A DNA stretch of 64,000 nucleotides from Haloactinospora alba (GTDB lineage: Bacteria; Actinomycetota; Actinomycetes; Streptosporangiales; Streptosporangiaceae): NCBI RefSeq assembly GCF_006717075.1, contig NZ_VFQC01000001.1, forward strand, positions 3,085,501-3,149,500, read 5' to 3'. This document shows positions 17,410 to 25,660 of this stretch, in pieces; position 1 is the stretch's first letter, and the number at the start of each line of letters is the position of its first letter. Position numbers and translations under genes: made by a program. The notes beneath the pieces are model-generated. The model worked only from the letters and a program-made list of their open reading frames with translations. It was not told the origin of the DNA and did no database searches.

Positions 17410-18981
17410 GTGAGTCGTTTGCGTTGGGTGTGGCGGGCGGAGAGTGGCGCTTCTCTGGTGGAGTACGCCGCTCTGGTGGCGCTGGCATCGGCACTGGTGG
17501 TGGCGCTCATTTCGGCCGGGTTGACGACCCGAGTGGGTGCGGCCGTGGAGGAGGGGCTGTGCCTGCTGTACGGCGAGGACGGCTGTGCGGTCGAGGCCGG
17601 CGGAAACGACTCTGACGGGAGCGACTCCGGCGAAGGTGACTCCGGGGAGGATCAGGACTCGCAGGACGGTGACCCCAATGAGGGTTCCGGCGGCTCCGGG
17701 GGGAACGACTCCGAGGAGGGCTCGGGCGGGGACGCCGGGGAGGACTCTGGCGGGGATGGCTCCGGTGAGGGCCAGGACTCCGGGGATGGGGATGACTCGT
17801 CCGAGGGTGAGCAGGTGGCCTACGACCCCGAGCTGACCCAGGAGTTCGAGGACGCTCAGGAGGAGGTCTCTGAGGCCGAGGATGAGTACGAGTCGGCCAA
17901 GGAGGACATGGAGGACCTCCTGACCGAGGACCTGCCCCAGCTGTTGGGCGAGCTGATCGGGATCGAGGACGCCCGCAAGTGCTTCATGGAAGGCGACATC
18001 GAGGGGTGCCTGTGGACACTGGCCAGCGCGATCCCGTGGAGCAAGGCGGGCAAGTTCGTCTCCAAGATTCCCGCGATCGTCAAGCTGGGCAAGAAGTGGA
18101 ACAAGCTTCGTAAGAAGAAGGACACCCGCGAGGACGCGCTGGAGGACAAGAACGACAAGCTGGACGAGGCCCAGGAGGCCTGCCAGGTCGGGGATGGCGG
18201 CGGTGGGCGGAACAGTTTCGTGGCCGGCACCCCGGTGCTGTTGGCTGACGGGAGCCGTGTCGCCATCGAGGATGTCGAGGCCGGCGACGAGGTCGTGGCC
18301 GCTGCCCCCGGGCAGCGCACCACCGGGGCCCGCACAGTGCGGGCGACCATCACCGGTACCGGCAGTAAGGATCTGGTGTCGGTGGCGGTGTTCACCCCCG
18401 GCGGGGTGCAGCGGGTCACCGCGACCGGTGGCCACCGGTTCTGGCAGGCCGGTGCCGGCGCCTGGAGCCCCGCCGCGGAGCTGGAGCCCGGCGACCGGCT
18501 GCGCGGCCCGGACGGCAGGAGCCATGCGGTGGCTTTCACCCGCGGCTACACCCAGCACCAAACGGTCCACAACCTCACCGTCACCGGACTGCACACCTAC
18601 TACGTCGGCGCCGGAAACGGACCATCCCTCCTCGTCCACAACGATAATGGCGCTCCCGAAGGGTGCAATGTCCCGCCCCAGCTGAACACCAGCGGTAAGC
18701 AGTTCGGAAAGAAGATCGGAAAACACGCTCAAGATTATGGACTTGATCCGAGCAGCAGCAAGGACAGAGAGTGGATAAAAAATCATATCGAAGATATATC
18801 CAAGAACCCGGAAGAAGTACGGAAAGGAAATTGGAACCCCGAAGGCGGAGGAGCAAGCGATAACATTTTCTTCCGAAAAGGAAATGATGTGGTTGTCACA
18901 AAAAACGATGGCACCTTCGTCACGGTCCTGAAAGACGGAACAAATAATGGATGGTTCAAAGATGCATCTCAGTACAAGTGA
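17410..18981 (+). CDS. Polymorphic toxin: pilin-like N-terminus, HINT domain, C-terminal toxin tip
   Basis: 523 residues from the GTG at 17410. Domain order: a Flp-pilin-like segment (ESGASLVEYAALVALASALV, residues ~11-38), an acidic Gly/Ser/Asp/Glu-rich linker (~60-135), a helical region (~137-260), a HINT (intein-like) pretoxin domain from NSFVAGTPVLLADG (~267) through TATGGHRFW to HTYYVGAGN...LLVHN (~410), and a ~110-residue tip. HINT domains in polymorphic toxins self-cleave to free the tip. The tip (FGKKIGKHAQDYGLDP, WIKNHIEDI, GNDVVVTKNDGTFVTVLKDG) has the size and strand-rich end of short RNase toxins of the BECR fold, but this is a guess. The tip DNA is markedly AT-rich compared with the rest, a sign of module exchange. 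The next gene overlaps the stop and probably encodes immunity. Upstream GTG (17407) and ATG (17323) are alternative starts. Confidence 0.8.
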   Translation: MSRLRWVWRAESGASLVEYAALVALASALVVALISAGLTTRVGAAVEEGLCLLYGEDGCAVEAGGNDSDGSDSGEGDSGEDQDSQDGDPNEGSGGSGGNDSEEGSGGDAGEDSGGDGSGEGQDSGDGDDSSEGEQVAYDPELTQEFEDAQEEVSEAEDEYESAKEDMEDLLTEDLPQLLGELIGIEDARKCFMEGDIEGCLWTLASAIPWSKAGKFVSKIPAIVKLGKKWNKLRKKKDTREDALEDKNDKLDEAQEACQVGDGGGGRNSFVAGTPVLLADGSRVAIEDVEAGDEVVAAAPGQRTTGARTVRATITGTGSKDLVSVAVFTPGGVQRVTATGGHRFWQAGAGAWSPAAELEPGDRLRGPDGRSHAVAFTRGYTQHQTVHNLTVTGLHTYYVGAGNGPSLLVHNDNGAPEGCNVPPQLNTSGKQFGKKIGKHAQDYGLDPSSSKDREWIKNHIEDISKNPEEVRKGNWNPEGGGASDNIFFRKGNDVVVTKNDGTFVTVLKDGTNNGWFKDASQYK

Positions 18982-19432
18982 TGCATACAACCTGATAAAA
19001 CAAAAAAAGATCACGAATATTTTTCTCATCCGCTATGTTCACGAAGGAAACATCACAGACGATGAAGGACCGATAGAAATACACTTCGAATGTGGCCTCG
19101 CCTTGCTCTTTGAGTGCGGCAGTGACGGCGAAGAGATGACCATGAAAAAAGGAGAATGGGTGGACCCGTTCTCCGGAGAGCAGTCCGAGGAAAACATCGA
19201 ATTCATAAGAGAAAACGGAAAATGGGAGAAAATGGCACAAGAACAGACCGGCACCCAAACCCCGATCCCCGAAAAAAGGGTGAATGAATTATATTTTTAT
19301 GAGACAAAAACAGGAAAGACGACCGGAGTCTCTCTGGACATCGGGAACAAAAAATTCTGCATAAAAGCAGAGTTCGACGAGCTCAAAATATACAATGAAA
19401 CAAACAAGGGGGAGGGCCAAGTCCACGGGTGA
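18962..19432 (+). CDS. Probable immunity protein for the HINT toxin
   Basis: 156 soluble, acidic residues (MHLSTSDAYNLIKQKKITNI..., later GVSLDIGNKKFCIKAEFDEL). It overlaps the toxin stop by 20 bases and shares the AT-rich, AAA/ATA-rich codon use of the toxin tip, so the two moved together. This is the standard arrangement for toxin-immunity pairs. The family was not recognised. An in-frame ATG five codons upstream (18947) is equally possible; neither has a strong binding site, and translation may be coupled to the toxin. Confidence 0.65.
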   Translation: MHLSTSDAYNLIKQKKITNIFLIRYVHEGNITDDEGPIEIHFECGLALLFECGSDGEEMTMKKGEWVDPFSGEQSEENIEFIRENGKWEKMAQEQTGTQTPIPEKRVNELYFYETKTGKTTGVSLDIGNKKFCIKAEFDELKIYNETNKGEGQVHG

Positions 19433-19691
19433 GGACCAGGGACAGTGGAGCGACGACAACCAGGCAGCAGAGTTCTTTAAGGAAAATTTTGACATCGAGG
19501 GAACCAAACCCAAGGAGGTGGAGCTGCCCCAGGGGATGGGGGAAGCCATAAAGCCCGACGGAAGCGCCGTGAACGCAACCCACGCAAAAATAATAAAGAA
19601 GAGGGACGGAACCATCAGGACCGCGTACCCGATTGTGAAGCAATTATTGTGTTCGACATGGCAATCAGCGTCCCGACCGAATCCTACATAG
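19395..19691 (+). pseudogene. Orphan toxin C-terminal tail (displaced toxin module)
   Basis: The frame reads QWSDDNQAAEFFKENFD, VELPQGMGEAIKPDGSAV and IIKKRDGTIRTAYPI. The last phrase is a common C-terminal ending of secreted polymorphic toxin tips. It has no start of its own: the only ATG lies inside the immunity gene, and no delivery or HINT domain precedes it. Its end runs into the next immunity gene. This fits an orphan tip left behind when a new tip/immunity cassette was inserted next to the HINT domain, kept as a recombination reservoir. AT-richness falls gradually across it. Confidence 0.55.
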
Positions 19692-20137
19692 AAGGTGAGG
19701 TGCATTTCTCCGAGGAGGGGTACGAGGAGATGGTCATGGAGGCATGCGAATACCTGGAGAACACCGACTGCGGGCTCCGTGTCCGAGGGTTCGGCGAGGA
19801 CTGGCCGGTCGACGTCGGATACGACCTCTCCACCGTGATGGAGGAGCTCCCCGATCTCATCGAATCGATCCGGGCCACCGGTTCCGGAGAGATCGATTTC
19901 TACGCCCAGGGAATGGAGAGGACGCTTAGCTTCTCCACCAACGGCGAGGAGGTCGAGATCACCTGCGCGTCAACAACATCGTGGAGACCGGACCCCAGGA
20001 CGGAAAAAATGGGGACATCCGAACTGGACCGCATGCTCGTGTCCCTCGCTGTGAACTTCGGCAGGTCCGTCGAGTTCATATCCCCTCCCCTGTCCGAGCG
20101 CGAACCGTTCGCCTCCTGGAAGAACGGCGTTGTCTGA
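19658..20137 (+). CDS. Probable immunity protein for the orphan toxin tail
   Basis: 159 residues, acidic and soluble (YIEGEVHFSEEGYEEMVMEA, FGEDWPVDVGYDLSTVMEEL, GEIDFYAQGMERTLSF). It starts inside the end of the orphan toxin tail, as immunity genes often do. Its layout (ELPDLIESI, then two short strands) resembles the next gene, suggesting two members of one immunity family. The ATG at 19658 is used; a GTG three codons upstream is an alternative. GC content has returned to that of the host genome. Confidence 0.55.
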   Translation: MAISVPTESYIEGEVHFSEEGYEEMVMEACEYLENTDCGLRVRGFGEDWPVDVGYDLSTVMEELPDLIESIRATGSGEIDFYAQGMERTLSFSTNGEEVEITCASTTSWRPDPRTEKMGTSELDRMLVSLAVNFGRSVEFISPPLSEREPFASWKNGVV

Positions 20138-20254
20138 CCGGCGCCTTCCAGCGGGCCCTCCCTTCCCACGGGACCTCGGGAAGGGATCACATCCACGTTT
20201 CAGCTGCGGTGGTGCGGCTACCCGGTCACGACGGCGCATTGGGAGCGGTTTCCC

Positions 20255-20742
20255 GTGGTTGGGATAGAGACCCTTCTGAAGACGGCGAAGGGCGGATTCG
20301 TCGACGTGTTCTCCCCGTCCCCTCCCCCGCCGGACGGGTGCTACCTCGAGGGCGCACTCGGCATCAGGGACCACAAGGGAAAGTTCCTGGGCGAGGAGTA
20401 CTGGGACGACATAGAGCCCGTGTGGTGGGAGTTCATTGACGCCGTCCTGCGGTTCGCAAGCACCGGGACCTCAACGATGGACTTCCCGGACATGCCGGTG
20501 TCGCTGCGCCTGCGTTCCCACGGGAACGGGTTTCTGCGCTGTGACGTCGAACCGTGGGGCGCGGGGAGGACGCACTCCCGGAAATTCCGCGAGGGTGAGT
20601 TCATCGGGGCGGTGGTTCGCGAGGGGAGCCCGCGATACGCCGACTGTGTGAGCTGAACGGGGCCAACGCCCACTCCCACGAGCACGCTCTGGAGAAGCTG
20701 GAAGAGACAAAAGCCCTCGCCGACGGACGGAACGGCACGTGA
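20255..20742 (+). pseudogene. Second immunity-type gene, frameshifted at a G run
   Basis: The frame from the GTG at 20255 reads MVGIETLLKTAKGGFVDVFS, WWEFIDAVLRFASTGTSTMD, FPDMPVSLRLRSHGNG and REGEFIGAVVREG, then ends in an abrupt RYADCVS stop at 20656. If one G is added to the GGGG run at 20623-20626 the frame continues as EPAIRRLCELNGANAHSHEH and ALEKLEETKALADGRNGT to a TGA at 20742, a plausible helical C-terminus. In-frame codons also continue upstream of the GTG (FQLRWCGYPVTTAHWERF) with no start codon, so the 5' end may be damaged too. It resembles the immunity gene before it. Confidence 0.55.
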
Positions 20743-21044
20743 CCCCGCGAGAGCGCACCTCCCGACGAGCGGGACACGGTGAATCCCGGCCGCGTGGACA
20801 CCGCAGGAGCCCCGGCTCCCACGGAGATACCTTAATTTCTTGGTATGCCCAGCTTCTCTCTCGTGGCTATGCCGAGCGCTTCGTACCAGCCCCGGTCCCC
20901 CGTTCCTCGCCCCGGGAGGAGCAACGCGAGTGGCGGCCTCCAGAGCACCCCGAGGTGACAGTGATATCGCCCTCCCCCACACCCCGCTACTACCGGCCCG
21001 ACTTGTTCCGCTGACACCCGGTGGGGTCAGGGGTGGTACGGGAA
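20743..21044. other. Gap between toxin locus and DinB gene
   Basis: 302 bases with no supported gene. A short AT-rich patch near 20830-20845 has weak ATACC/GGTAT arms. The right end carries the hairpin listed separately. Confidence 0.35.
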
Positions 21045-21073
21045 CGGGCCGGACCCTGTACGGTCCCGGCCCG
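21045..21073. terminator. GC-rich hairpin between convergent genes
   Basis: CGGGCCGGACC pairs with GGTCCCGGCCCG with one bulged C and a 6-base loop. It lies 12 bases past the stop of the DinB gene and downstream of the immunity genes, so it can serve both strands. No U-tract. Confidence 0.55.
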
Positions 21074-21084
21074 ACGGGGTCGGG

Positions 21085-21603
21085 TCACTCCCCCACCGCT
21101 CCATCGGCCAGTTCCCGCACCACGTCCAACTGGCCCATGTGTCGGGCGTACTCCTGCAGCACGTGCAGCAGGATCCACACCAGTTCCGGTGCCTCCTCGG
21201 TGAACCGCCCTCCCGTGCGCGCCGGCTCGTGCAACCCGGCCGCGGCGACGACCTCCCGGGAGCGCGCGCACTCGGACACGAACCGGTCCCGCACGTCAGC
21301 CACCGTCGCAGAGGCCGGCACGTGCCACCGTCCGGTTTCGGGGTGCTCCTCACCCCACACCGGGTCGACGTCCTCCCCCAGATAGCCCCACCGGAACCAC
21401 CGCCGTTCCACGAACGCCAGGTGCTCCACCAGCTCCACCGGCGCCCATCCCGAGGGAAGGCGGCTGGTGCGCAGCTCCTCCTCGGACATTCCGTCCAGCT
21501 TCCGCAGCACGGTGTCCCGGTAGTAGTCGAGGTAGCGCGCGAGGAGGTCGCGCGTGTCCACCGGACCGCCGGCGGGTTCGGGGTATGTGGCGTAGCTCGT
21601 CAT
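21085..21603 (-). CDS. DinB family protein (DUF664-type)
   Basis: 172 residues. It reads as a four-helix DinB/YfiT-like protein: TRDLLARYLDYYRDTVLRKL, then PVELVEHLAFVERRWFRWGY (with the first metal-type His), and a C-terminal LVWILLHVLQEYARHMGQLD carrying the second His pair, all typical of DUF664. Such proteins bind a divalent metal through three His and many act as mycothiol- or bacillithiol-dependent transferases. Mycothiol use is plausible because mca lies in the same window. Substrate unknown. Monocistronic, divergent from rmuC. Confidence 0.85.
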   Translation of the reverse strand: MTSYATYPEPAGGPVDTRDLLARYLDYYRDTVLRKLDGMSEEELRTSRLPSGWAPVELVEHLAFVERRWFRWGYLGEDVDPVWGEEHPETGRWHVPASATVADVRDRFVSECARSREVVAAAGLHEPARTGGRFTEEAPELVWILLHVLQEYARHMGQLDVVRELADGAVGE

Positions 21604-21750
21604 GTCCGGAGCCTAGCCGTCCCCACCGACGCCGGAGGGCGGCGGTCTCCCCGGCACTGCCGGAAGGCGCGCGGGTGAGGCTGGCCACCTCCGGCGCCAC
21701 GCGCGTGGCGCGGGCCGCGACAGCCCGCACGGTTGGGATCATGGTCGGCC

Positions 21751-23073
21751 ATGGAAGGCCTGAGTCTGATTCTGGTGCTGCTCGTGGGAATCGCGGTCGG
21801 GATGCTCGTGGGGTGGCTCCTCGCCCAGCGCAAAGCGGCCGAGCACCGCGCGCACGCCCAGGCGGCGGAGGAACGCGCCACCTACATCGAGGAACAGCTC
21901 GGCGACCGGTTCCGCGCCCTGTCCGCCGAAGCCCTCGACAGCACGAGCCAACGGTTCCTGGACCTGGCCGAGGGCCGGCTGCAGGCGGTCGGCGCGCGGG
22001 CCGGCCAGGACATGGAGCAACGCCGCCAGGCAGTCGAACAGCTCATCACCCCGCTGACCGAGACACTGAACCGGGTGGAGGGCCAGCTGCGCGAGGCCGA
22101 CGCGGGCCGCCGCGCCGCCCACGCCGAACTCGCCAAACAGGTCGACTACGTGCGGGAGGGGTCGCAGCGGCTGGCCGAACAGACCCAGTCGCTGGTGAAC
22201 GCCCTGCGCCGACCGGAGGCGCGCGGCCGGTGGGGAGAGCTGCAGCTGCGCCGGGTCGCCGAACTCGCCGGAATGAGCGCCTACTGCGACTTCGACGAGC
22301 AGGTGAGCGCGCGCACCGGGGAGGGCGGCACGCAGCGGCCGGACATGGTGGTGCGGCTGGCGGGCGGCAAGAGCATCGTGGTGGACGCCAAGGTGTCCCT
22401 GGCCGCCTACCTGGAGGCGGCCGACACCGACGACGCCGACCTGCGCGCGCAGCGCCTCGCCGCACACGCCAAACACCTGCGCGCCCACGTGGACCAGCTC
22501 GCCGCCAAGTCCTACTGGGCGGCGTTCCCGGCGGCGCCGGAGTTCGTGGTGCTGTTCATCCCGGGTGAGGCGTTCCTCGCCCCCGCGCTGGAGCACGACA
22601 CCCAGCTGCTGGAGTACGCCATGGAGCGCCGCGTGCACATCGCGACCCCCACGACCCTGGTGTCGCTGCTGCGCACCGCCCAGTACGCGTGGCAGCAGGA
22701 GGCGCTCAGCGAGAACGCGCGCGCGGTGTTCGACCTGGGCAAGGAGCTGCACAGCCGGCTGGCGAAGCTCGGCGGCCACATGGACGGGCTGGGCAAGCTG
22801 CTGTCCCGGACGGTTTCGGCCTACAACCAGACCGTGGGATCGCTGGAGAGCCGGGTGCTGGTGAGCGCCCGCCGGTTCGGCGAACTGGGGCTGGTGGAGG
22901 AGGAGTTGGAGGCTCCGCGGGGTGTTGACGAACAGGCCCGGTCGCTGTCGGCGACCGAGTTCAGCGAGTGGGACCGGCCGGACCGGGACGGACGGGACAC
23001 GGCGGGCGCCGGGGCGGAGACCACCGGTTCGCGCGACACGGCCCCGGACCTTTCACCGGAACACTCCGGCTGA
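21751..23073 (+). CDS. rmuC: DNA recombination protein RmuC
   Basis: 440 residues. One N-terminal membrane helix (LSLILVLLVGIAVGMLVGWL) is followed by a long coiled-coil region (residues ~35-140, Ala/Glu/Gln-rich) and the RmuC domain: RGRWGELQLRRVAELAGM, RPDMVVRL, VVDAKVSLAAYLEA, EFVVLFIPGEAFL and ATPTTLVSLLRTAQYAWQQE. The core resembles PD-(D/E)xK nucleases, with D and E/K in the VVDAKV strand. RmuC limits inversions at short repeats in E. coli. The C-terminal ~60 residues are low-complexity. The ATG at 21751 is preferred to an upstream TTG. Confidence 0.93.
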   Translation: MEGLSLILVLLVGIAVGMLVGWLLAQRKAAEHRAHAQAAEERATYIEEQLGDRFRALSAEALDSTSQRFLDLAEGRLQAVGARAGQDMEQRRQAVEQLITPLTETLNRVEGQLREADAGRRAAHAELAKQVDYVREGSQRLAEQTQSLVNALRRPEARGRWGELQLRRVAELAGMSAYCDFDEQVSARTGEGGTQRPDMVVRLAGGKSIVVDAKVSLAAYLEAADTDDADLRAQRLAAHAKHLRAHVDQLAAKSYWAAFPAAPEFVVLFIPGEAFLAPALEHDTQLLEYAMERRVHIATPTTLVSLLRTAQYAWQQEALSENARAVFDLGKELHSRLAKLGGHMDGLGKLLSRTVSAYNQTVGSLESRVLVSARRFGELGLVEEELEAPRGVDEQARSLSATEFSEWDRPDRDGRDTAGAGAETTGSRDTAPDLSPEHSG

Positions 23074-23117
23074 CTACAGTGTGCTTCCGACTCCGCGTTA
23101 CCCGAGGGGGTACGGCA

Positions 23118-23642
23118 ATGGCGGCGCGTAACCCGGAGGTTCCGGCACGGTCCAGAACGCCGGTCGCCACCCGGCAGCGCAACAGCCGCGGCACCGCGCG
23201 CGGCCCGGCCCCGGCGGCCCCGCGGGCGCGCCTCACCGCGCGCGGGGCGGTCCTGGCCCTCACCGCCACCAGTTTCCTGGCCGTTGTCGCCGCCGGGATG
23301 TCCGGCAATCCCCTCGCGAGCGAGATCGCGTTCCCGGCGGCGTGCGCGCTGGCGGTGCTGCTGGTGCGCGACGGTGACCTGCTGCCGCTGGCGGCCAGCC
23401 CGCCACTGGCGTTCGGGGTGGCGACCCTGGCCGCGCACACGGTGCTGAACCTGAACAGCGACAGTGTCGCCTCCGGTGTCGCGGTGGGAGTCACCACCAC
23501 CCTCGCGGCGACCGCACCGGCGCTGTTCCTCGGCACCGCGCTGGTGCTGGTGGTGGCCCTGGTGCGGGGGATGCCCGGGGAGGTGCGCGAGCTCAACGAC
23601 GCGTTCCACGGGCGCCGCCCCCGCGCGCGCCGAGGCGGGTGA
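23118..23642 (+). CDS. DUF6542-type membrane protein
   Basis: 174 residues: a basic, Pro/Arg-rich cytoplasmic N-terminus (~45 residues), four hydrophobic helices (GAVLALTATSFLAVVAAGM, IAFPAACALAVLLV, LAFGVATLAAHTVLNL, LFLGTALVLVVALV), and a short basic tail RRPRARRGG. This matches actinobacterial DUF6542 proteins, which sit beside xseA/xseB and ychF in related genomes. Function unknown. The ATG at 23118 has GAGGGGG eight bases upstream. It follows rmuC by 44 bases and may be co-transcribed. Confidence 0.75.
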   Translation: MAARNPEVPARSRTPVATRQRNSRGTARGPAPAAPRARLTARGAVLALTATSFLAVVAAGMSGNPLASEIAFPAACALAVLLVRDGDLLPLAASPPLAFGVATLAAHTVLNLNSDSVASGVAVGVTTTLAATAPALFLGTALVLVVALVRGMPGEVRELNDAFHGRRPRARRGG

Positions 23643-23649
23643 ACCGGCG

Positions 23650-23985
23650 TCAGAACGGGGTCTGGGTGGTGTTGTCGGCCTCCTGACCCTCCTCCTGTTC
23701 GGACATGGCGGCCGCGAGTTTGGCACGGGCCCCCTCCAGCCAACGCTCGCAGGTGGCGGCGAGCCGTTCCCCCCGCTCCCACAGCTGGAGGGACTCCTGC
23801 AGCGTCAACCCGCCGGACTCCAGGCGGCGCACCACCGAGTCCAGCTCGTCGCGGGCCTGCTCGTAGCTGAGTTCCTCCTCGGCCGCGCCGGGGGTGGTGT
23901 CCGCCTCACCCCCGGCGCCCCCTTCCCGTTCGGGGGTGTCGGCGGTGGTGTCCTCGGCGGTGTTCTCACTGTTGGGCATCGTCAT
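23650..23985 (-). CDS. xseB: Exodeoxyribonuclease VII small subunit
   Basis: 111 residues; the core from [20 protein letters not shown] through [20 protein letters not shown] is the XseB signature. The first ~38 residues are acidic and variable. It forms the hetero-oligomeric ExoVII with XseA, degrading single-stranded DNA to oligonucleotides. The start overlaps the end of xseA by 20 bases, so the two are translationally coupled and made in one operon; a second ATG two codons in (23979) is possible. It converges on the DUF6542 gene with only 7 bases between stops. Confidence 0.95.
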   Translation of the reverse strand: MTMPNSENTAEDTTADTPEREGGAGGEADTTPGAAEEELSYEQARDELDSVVRRLESGGLTLQESLQLWERGERLAATCERWLEGARAKLAAAMSEQEEGQEADNTTQTPF

Positions 23986-25231
23986 CCTCCCGTGTGGTGC
24001 TGGGGACGCTGTCGGTGGCGTCCGGGTCCGTCTCGCCCGCTGTGGCGGTCATTCCGTCCGTGGCGAACCGCAGCCGCAGCTCCTCGCCGCTGGTGACCTC
24101 ACTGGCCGAACGGACCACGGCGCCATCGCCACGCTGCACGATCGCGTAGCCGCGCGCGAGTGTCGTCGCCGGGGAGAGAGCGTGCAGCCGCGCCCGCGTG
24201 TGGGTGAGGCCCTCTCCCGCGCGGTCCAGGGAGGTGGTGACGCAGCGGCGGGCGCGGTCGCGCAGCCCGGTGACCTGTTCGGTGAGCCGGTCGATCTCCC
24301 GCATCGGGCTGGCGAGGACCGGCCGGGAGCGGACCCCGGCGAGCCAGGAGCGTTCGCGTTCGATGCCGCCCTGCAGCACCCGGCGGCCGCGGTCGCGCAG
24401 CTGGTGGATGAGCTGGAGCTGTTCGCGCACGTCCGGGACGGTCCGTTTCGCCGCGTCGGTGGGGGTGGAGGCGCGGACGTCGGCGACCAGGTCCAGCAGC
24501 GGGCTGTCCTGCTCGTGGCCGATCGCGCTCACCACGGGGGTGCGGCTGGCGGAGACGGCGCGGATCAGGGCCTCGTCGGAGAACGGCAGCAGGTCCTCCA
24601 GTGAGCCGCCGCCGCGCGCTATGACGATCACGTCGACCTCGGGGGTGTCGTCCAGCTCCTTCAGGGCCTGCAGCACCTCGCCCACGGCGCGGTCGCCCTG
24701 CACGGCGACCTCGCGCGTCTCGAAGCGGACGGCGGGCCAGCGGCGCTCACCGTTCTGCAGCACGTCGCGTTCGGCGGCGGAGTCGCGGCCGCAGACCAGC
24801 CCGACCGTGCCCGGCAGGAACGGCAGCTGGCGTTTGCGTTCCTCGGCGAACAGCCCCTCGGCGGCCAGGGTCTTGCGCAACTGTTCCAACCGGGCCAGCA
24901 GCTCGCCCAGCCCGACGTGGCGTATCTCCAGCGCCAGCAGGGAGAACGTGCCGCGTGCGACGTAGAAGTCGGGTTTGGCGTACACCACCACGCGCGCCCC
25001 GGCCTCCGGGACGGGTGACACCGCGTCCAGCACCCGCACGGGGCAGACGATGCGCGCGGACACGTTGGCCACCGGGTCGCGCAGGGTGATGAACACGGTG
25101 TTGCCGCGCCGGTTCAGCTCGGCGATCTGTCCCTCGACCCAGATCCGGCCGAGCTTGCCGACCCACGCGCCGACGGCCTCCATGACGACCCGTACCGGTT
25201 GCGGCGCCTCCGCGGAGCTTTCAAGTCCCAT
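23966..25231 (-). CDS. xseA: Exodeoxyribonuclease VII large subunit
   Basis: 421 residues. The N-terminal OB-fold is seen at [20 protein letters not shown] and [17 protein letters not shown]. The catalytic domain follows with [40 protein letters not shown] and [20 protein letters not shown]. The C-terminal coiled coil ([19 protein letters not shown]) ends with [17 protein letters not shown], all hallmarks of XseA. The ATG at 25231 is chosen because the earlier frame lacks conserved sequence. It is the catalytic partner of XseB downstream. Confidence 0.96.
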   Translation of the reverse strand: MGLESSAEAPQPVRVVMEAVGAWVGKLGRIWVEGQIAELNRRGNTVFITLRDPVANVSARIVCPVRVLDAVSPVPEAGARVVVYAKPDFYVARGTFSLLALEIRHVGLGELLARLEQLRKTLAAEGLFAEERKRQLPFLPGTVGLVCGRDSAAERDVLQNGERRWPAVRFETREVAVQGDRAVGEVLQALKELDDTPEVDVIVIARGGGSLEDLLPFSDEALIRAVSASRTPVVSAIGHEQDSPLLDLVADVRASTPTDAAKRTVPDVREQLQLIHQLRDRGRRVLQGGIERERSWLAGVRSRPVLASPMREIDRLTEQVTGLRDRARRCVTTSLDRAGEGLTHTRARLHALSPATTLARGYAIVQRGDGAVVRSASEVTSGEELRLRFATDGMTATAGETDPDATDSVPSTTREDDDAQQ

Positions 25232-25323
25232 GGCCGCGAGCGTAGACCACGGCGGGGACGTTTCCCGCGCCTTCGGCCCGGTGGGTCGGGCCGCGGGCAC
25301 GCCTGGCGGGGTTCCGGGCCGCG

Positions 25324-25449
25324 TCAGAGCTGGCCCTGCACGTGGGCGGAGTCAGCTACGGGGTCGGAAGCGCGCGGTGGCGCCTTCTCCTGACGCCAGC
25401 GGCGCAGGAACACCACCAGCAGCACCGCGCTGACCAGACCCGGCCCCAT
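25324..25449 (-). CDS. Possible 41-residue single-TM protein
   Basis: A short frame reading [20 protein letters not shown] then a polar tail ending DSAHVQGQL. The hydrophobic helix followed by RRWRQEK follows the positive-inside rule for a small membrane protein with a cytoplasmic tail. The in-frame coding-like sequence continues upstream of the ATG for ~20 codons before a stop, but no start with a binding site was found. It lies between the lipid-droplet-type gene and xseA on their strand. Evidence is only topology, so this may be chance. Confidence 0.3.
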   Translation of the reverse strand: MGPGLVSAVLLVVFLRRWRQEKAPPRASDPVADSAHVQGQL

Positions 25450-25660
25450 GTGCACTGGCAGTACGCCCGCGAGAGAGGGGCCGCCCCGGTCATCGGCGTA
25501 GCGGCGGGGTGCCCCGCCGCGCCGACCCAGGGCTCACACTACGTGTGTACGCCCACATGATGCCGGACAACGACGCTCGGGCGCGCGATGCTGCGGACGC
25601 CGCGTGGTCGCCACGTGCACCCGATGTGCGCCCGAGCGACGTTTGAAAGGCCGCAGATGC

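Noticed and set aside
20827-20846. ATACC...GGTAT arms as a terminator or operator downstream of the immunity genes
   Set aside because: Only five base pairs with a ten-base loop; the GC-rich hairpin at 21045-21073 is a far better terminator.
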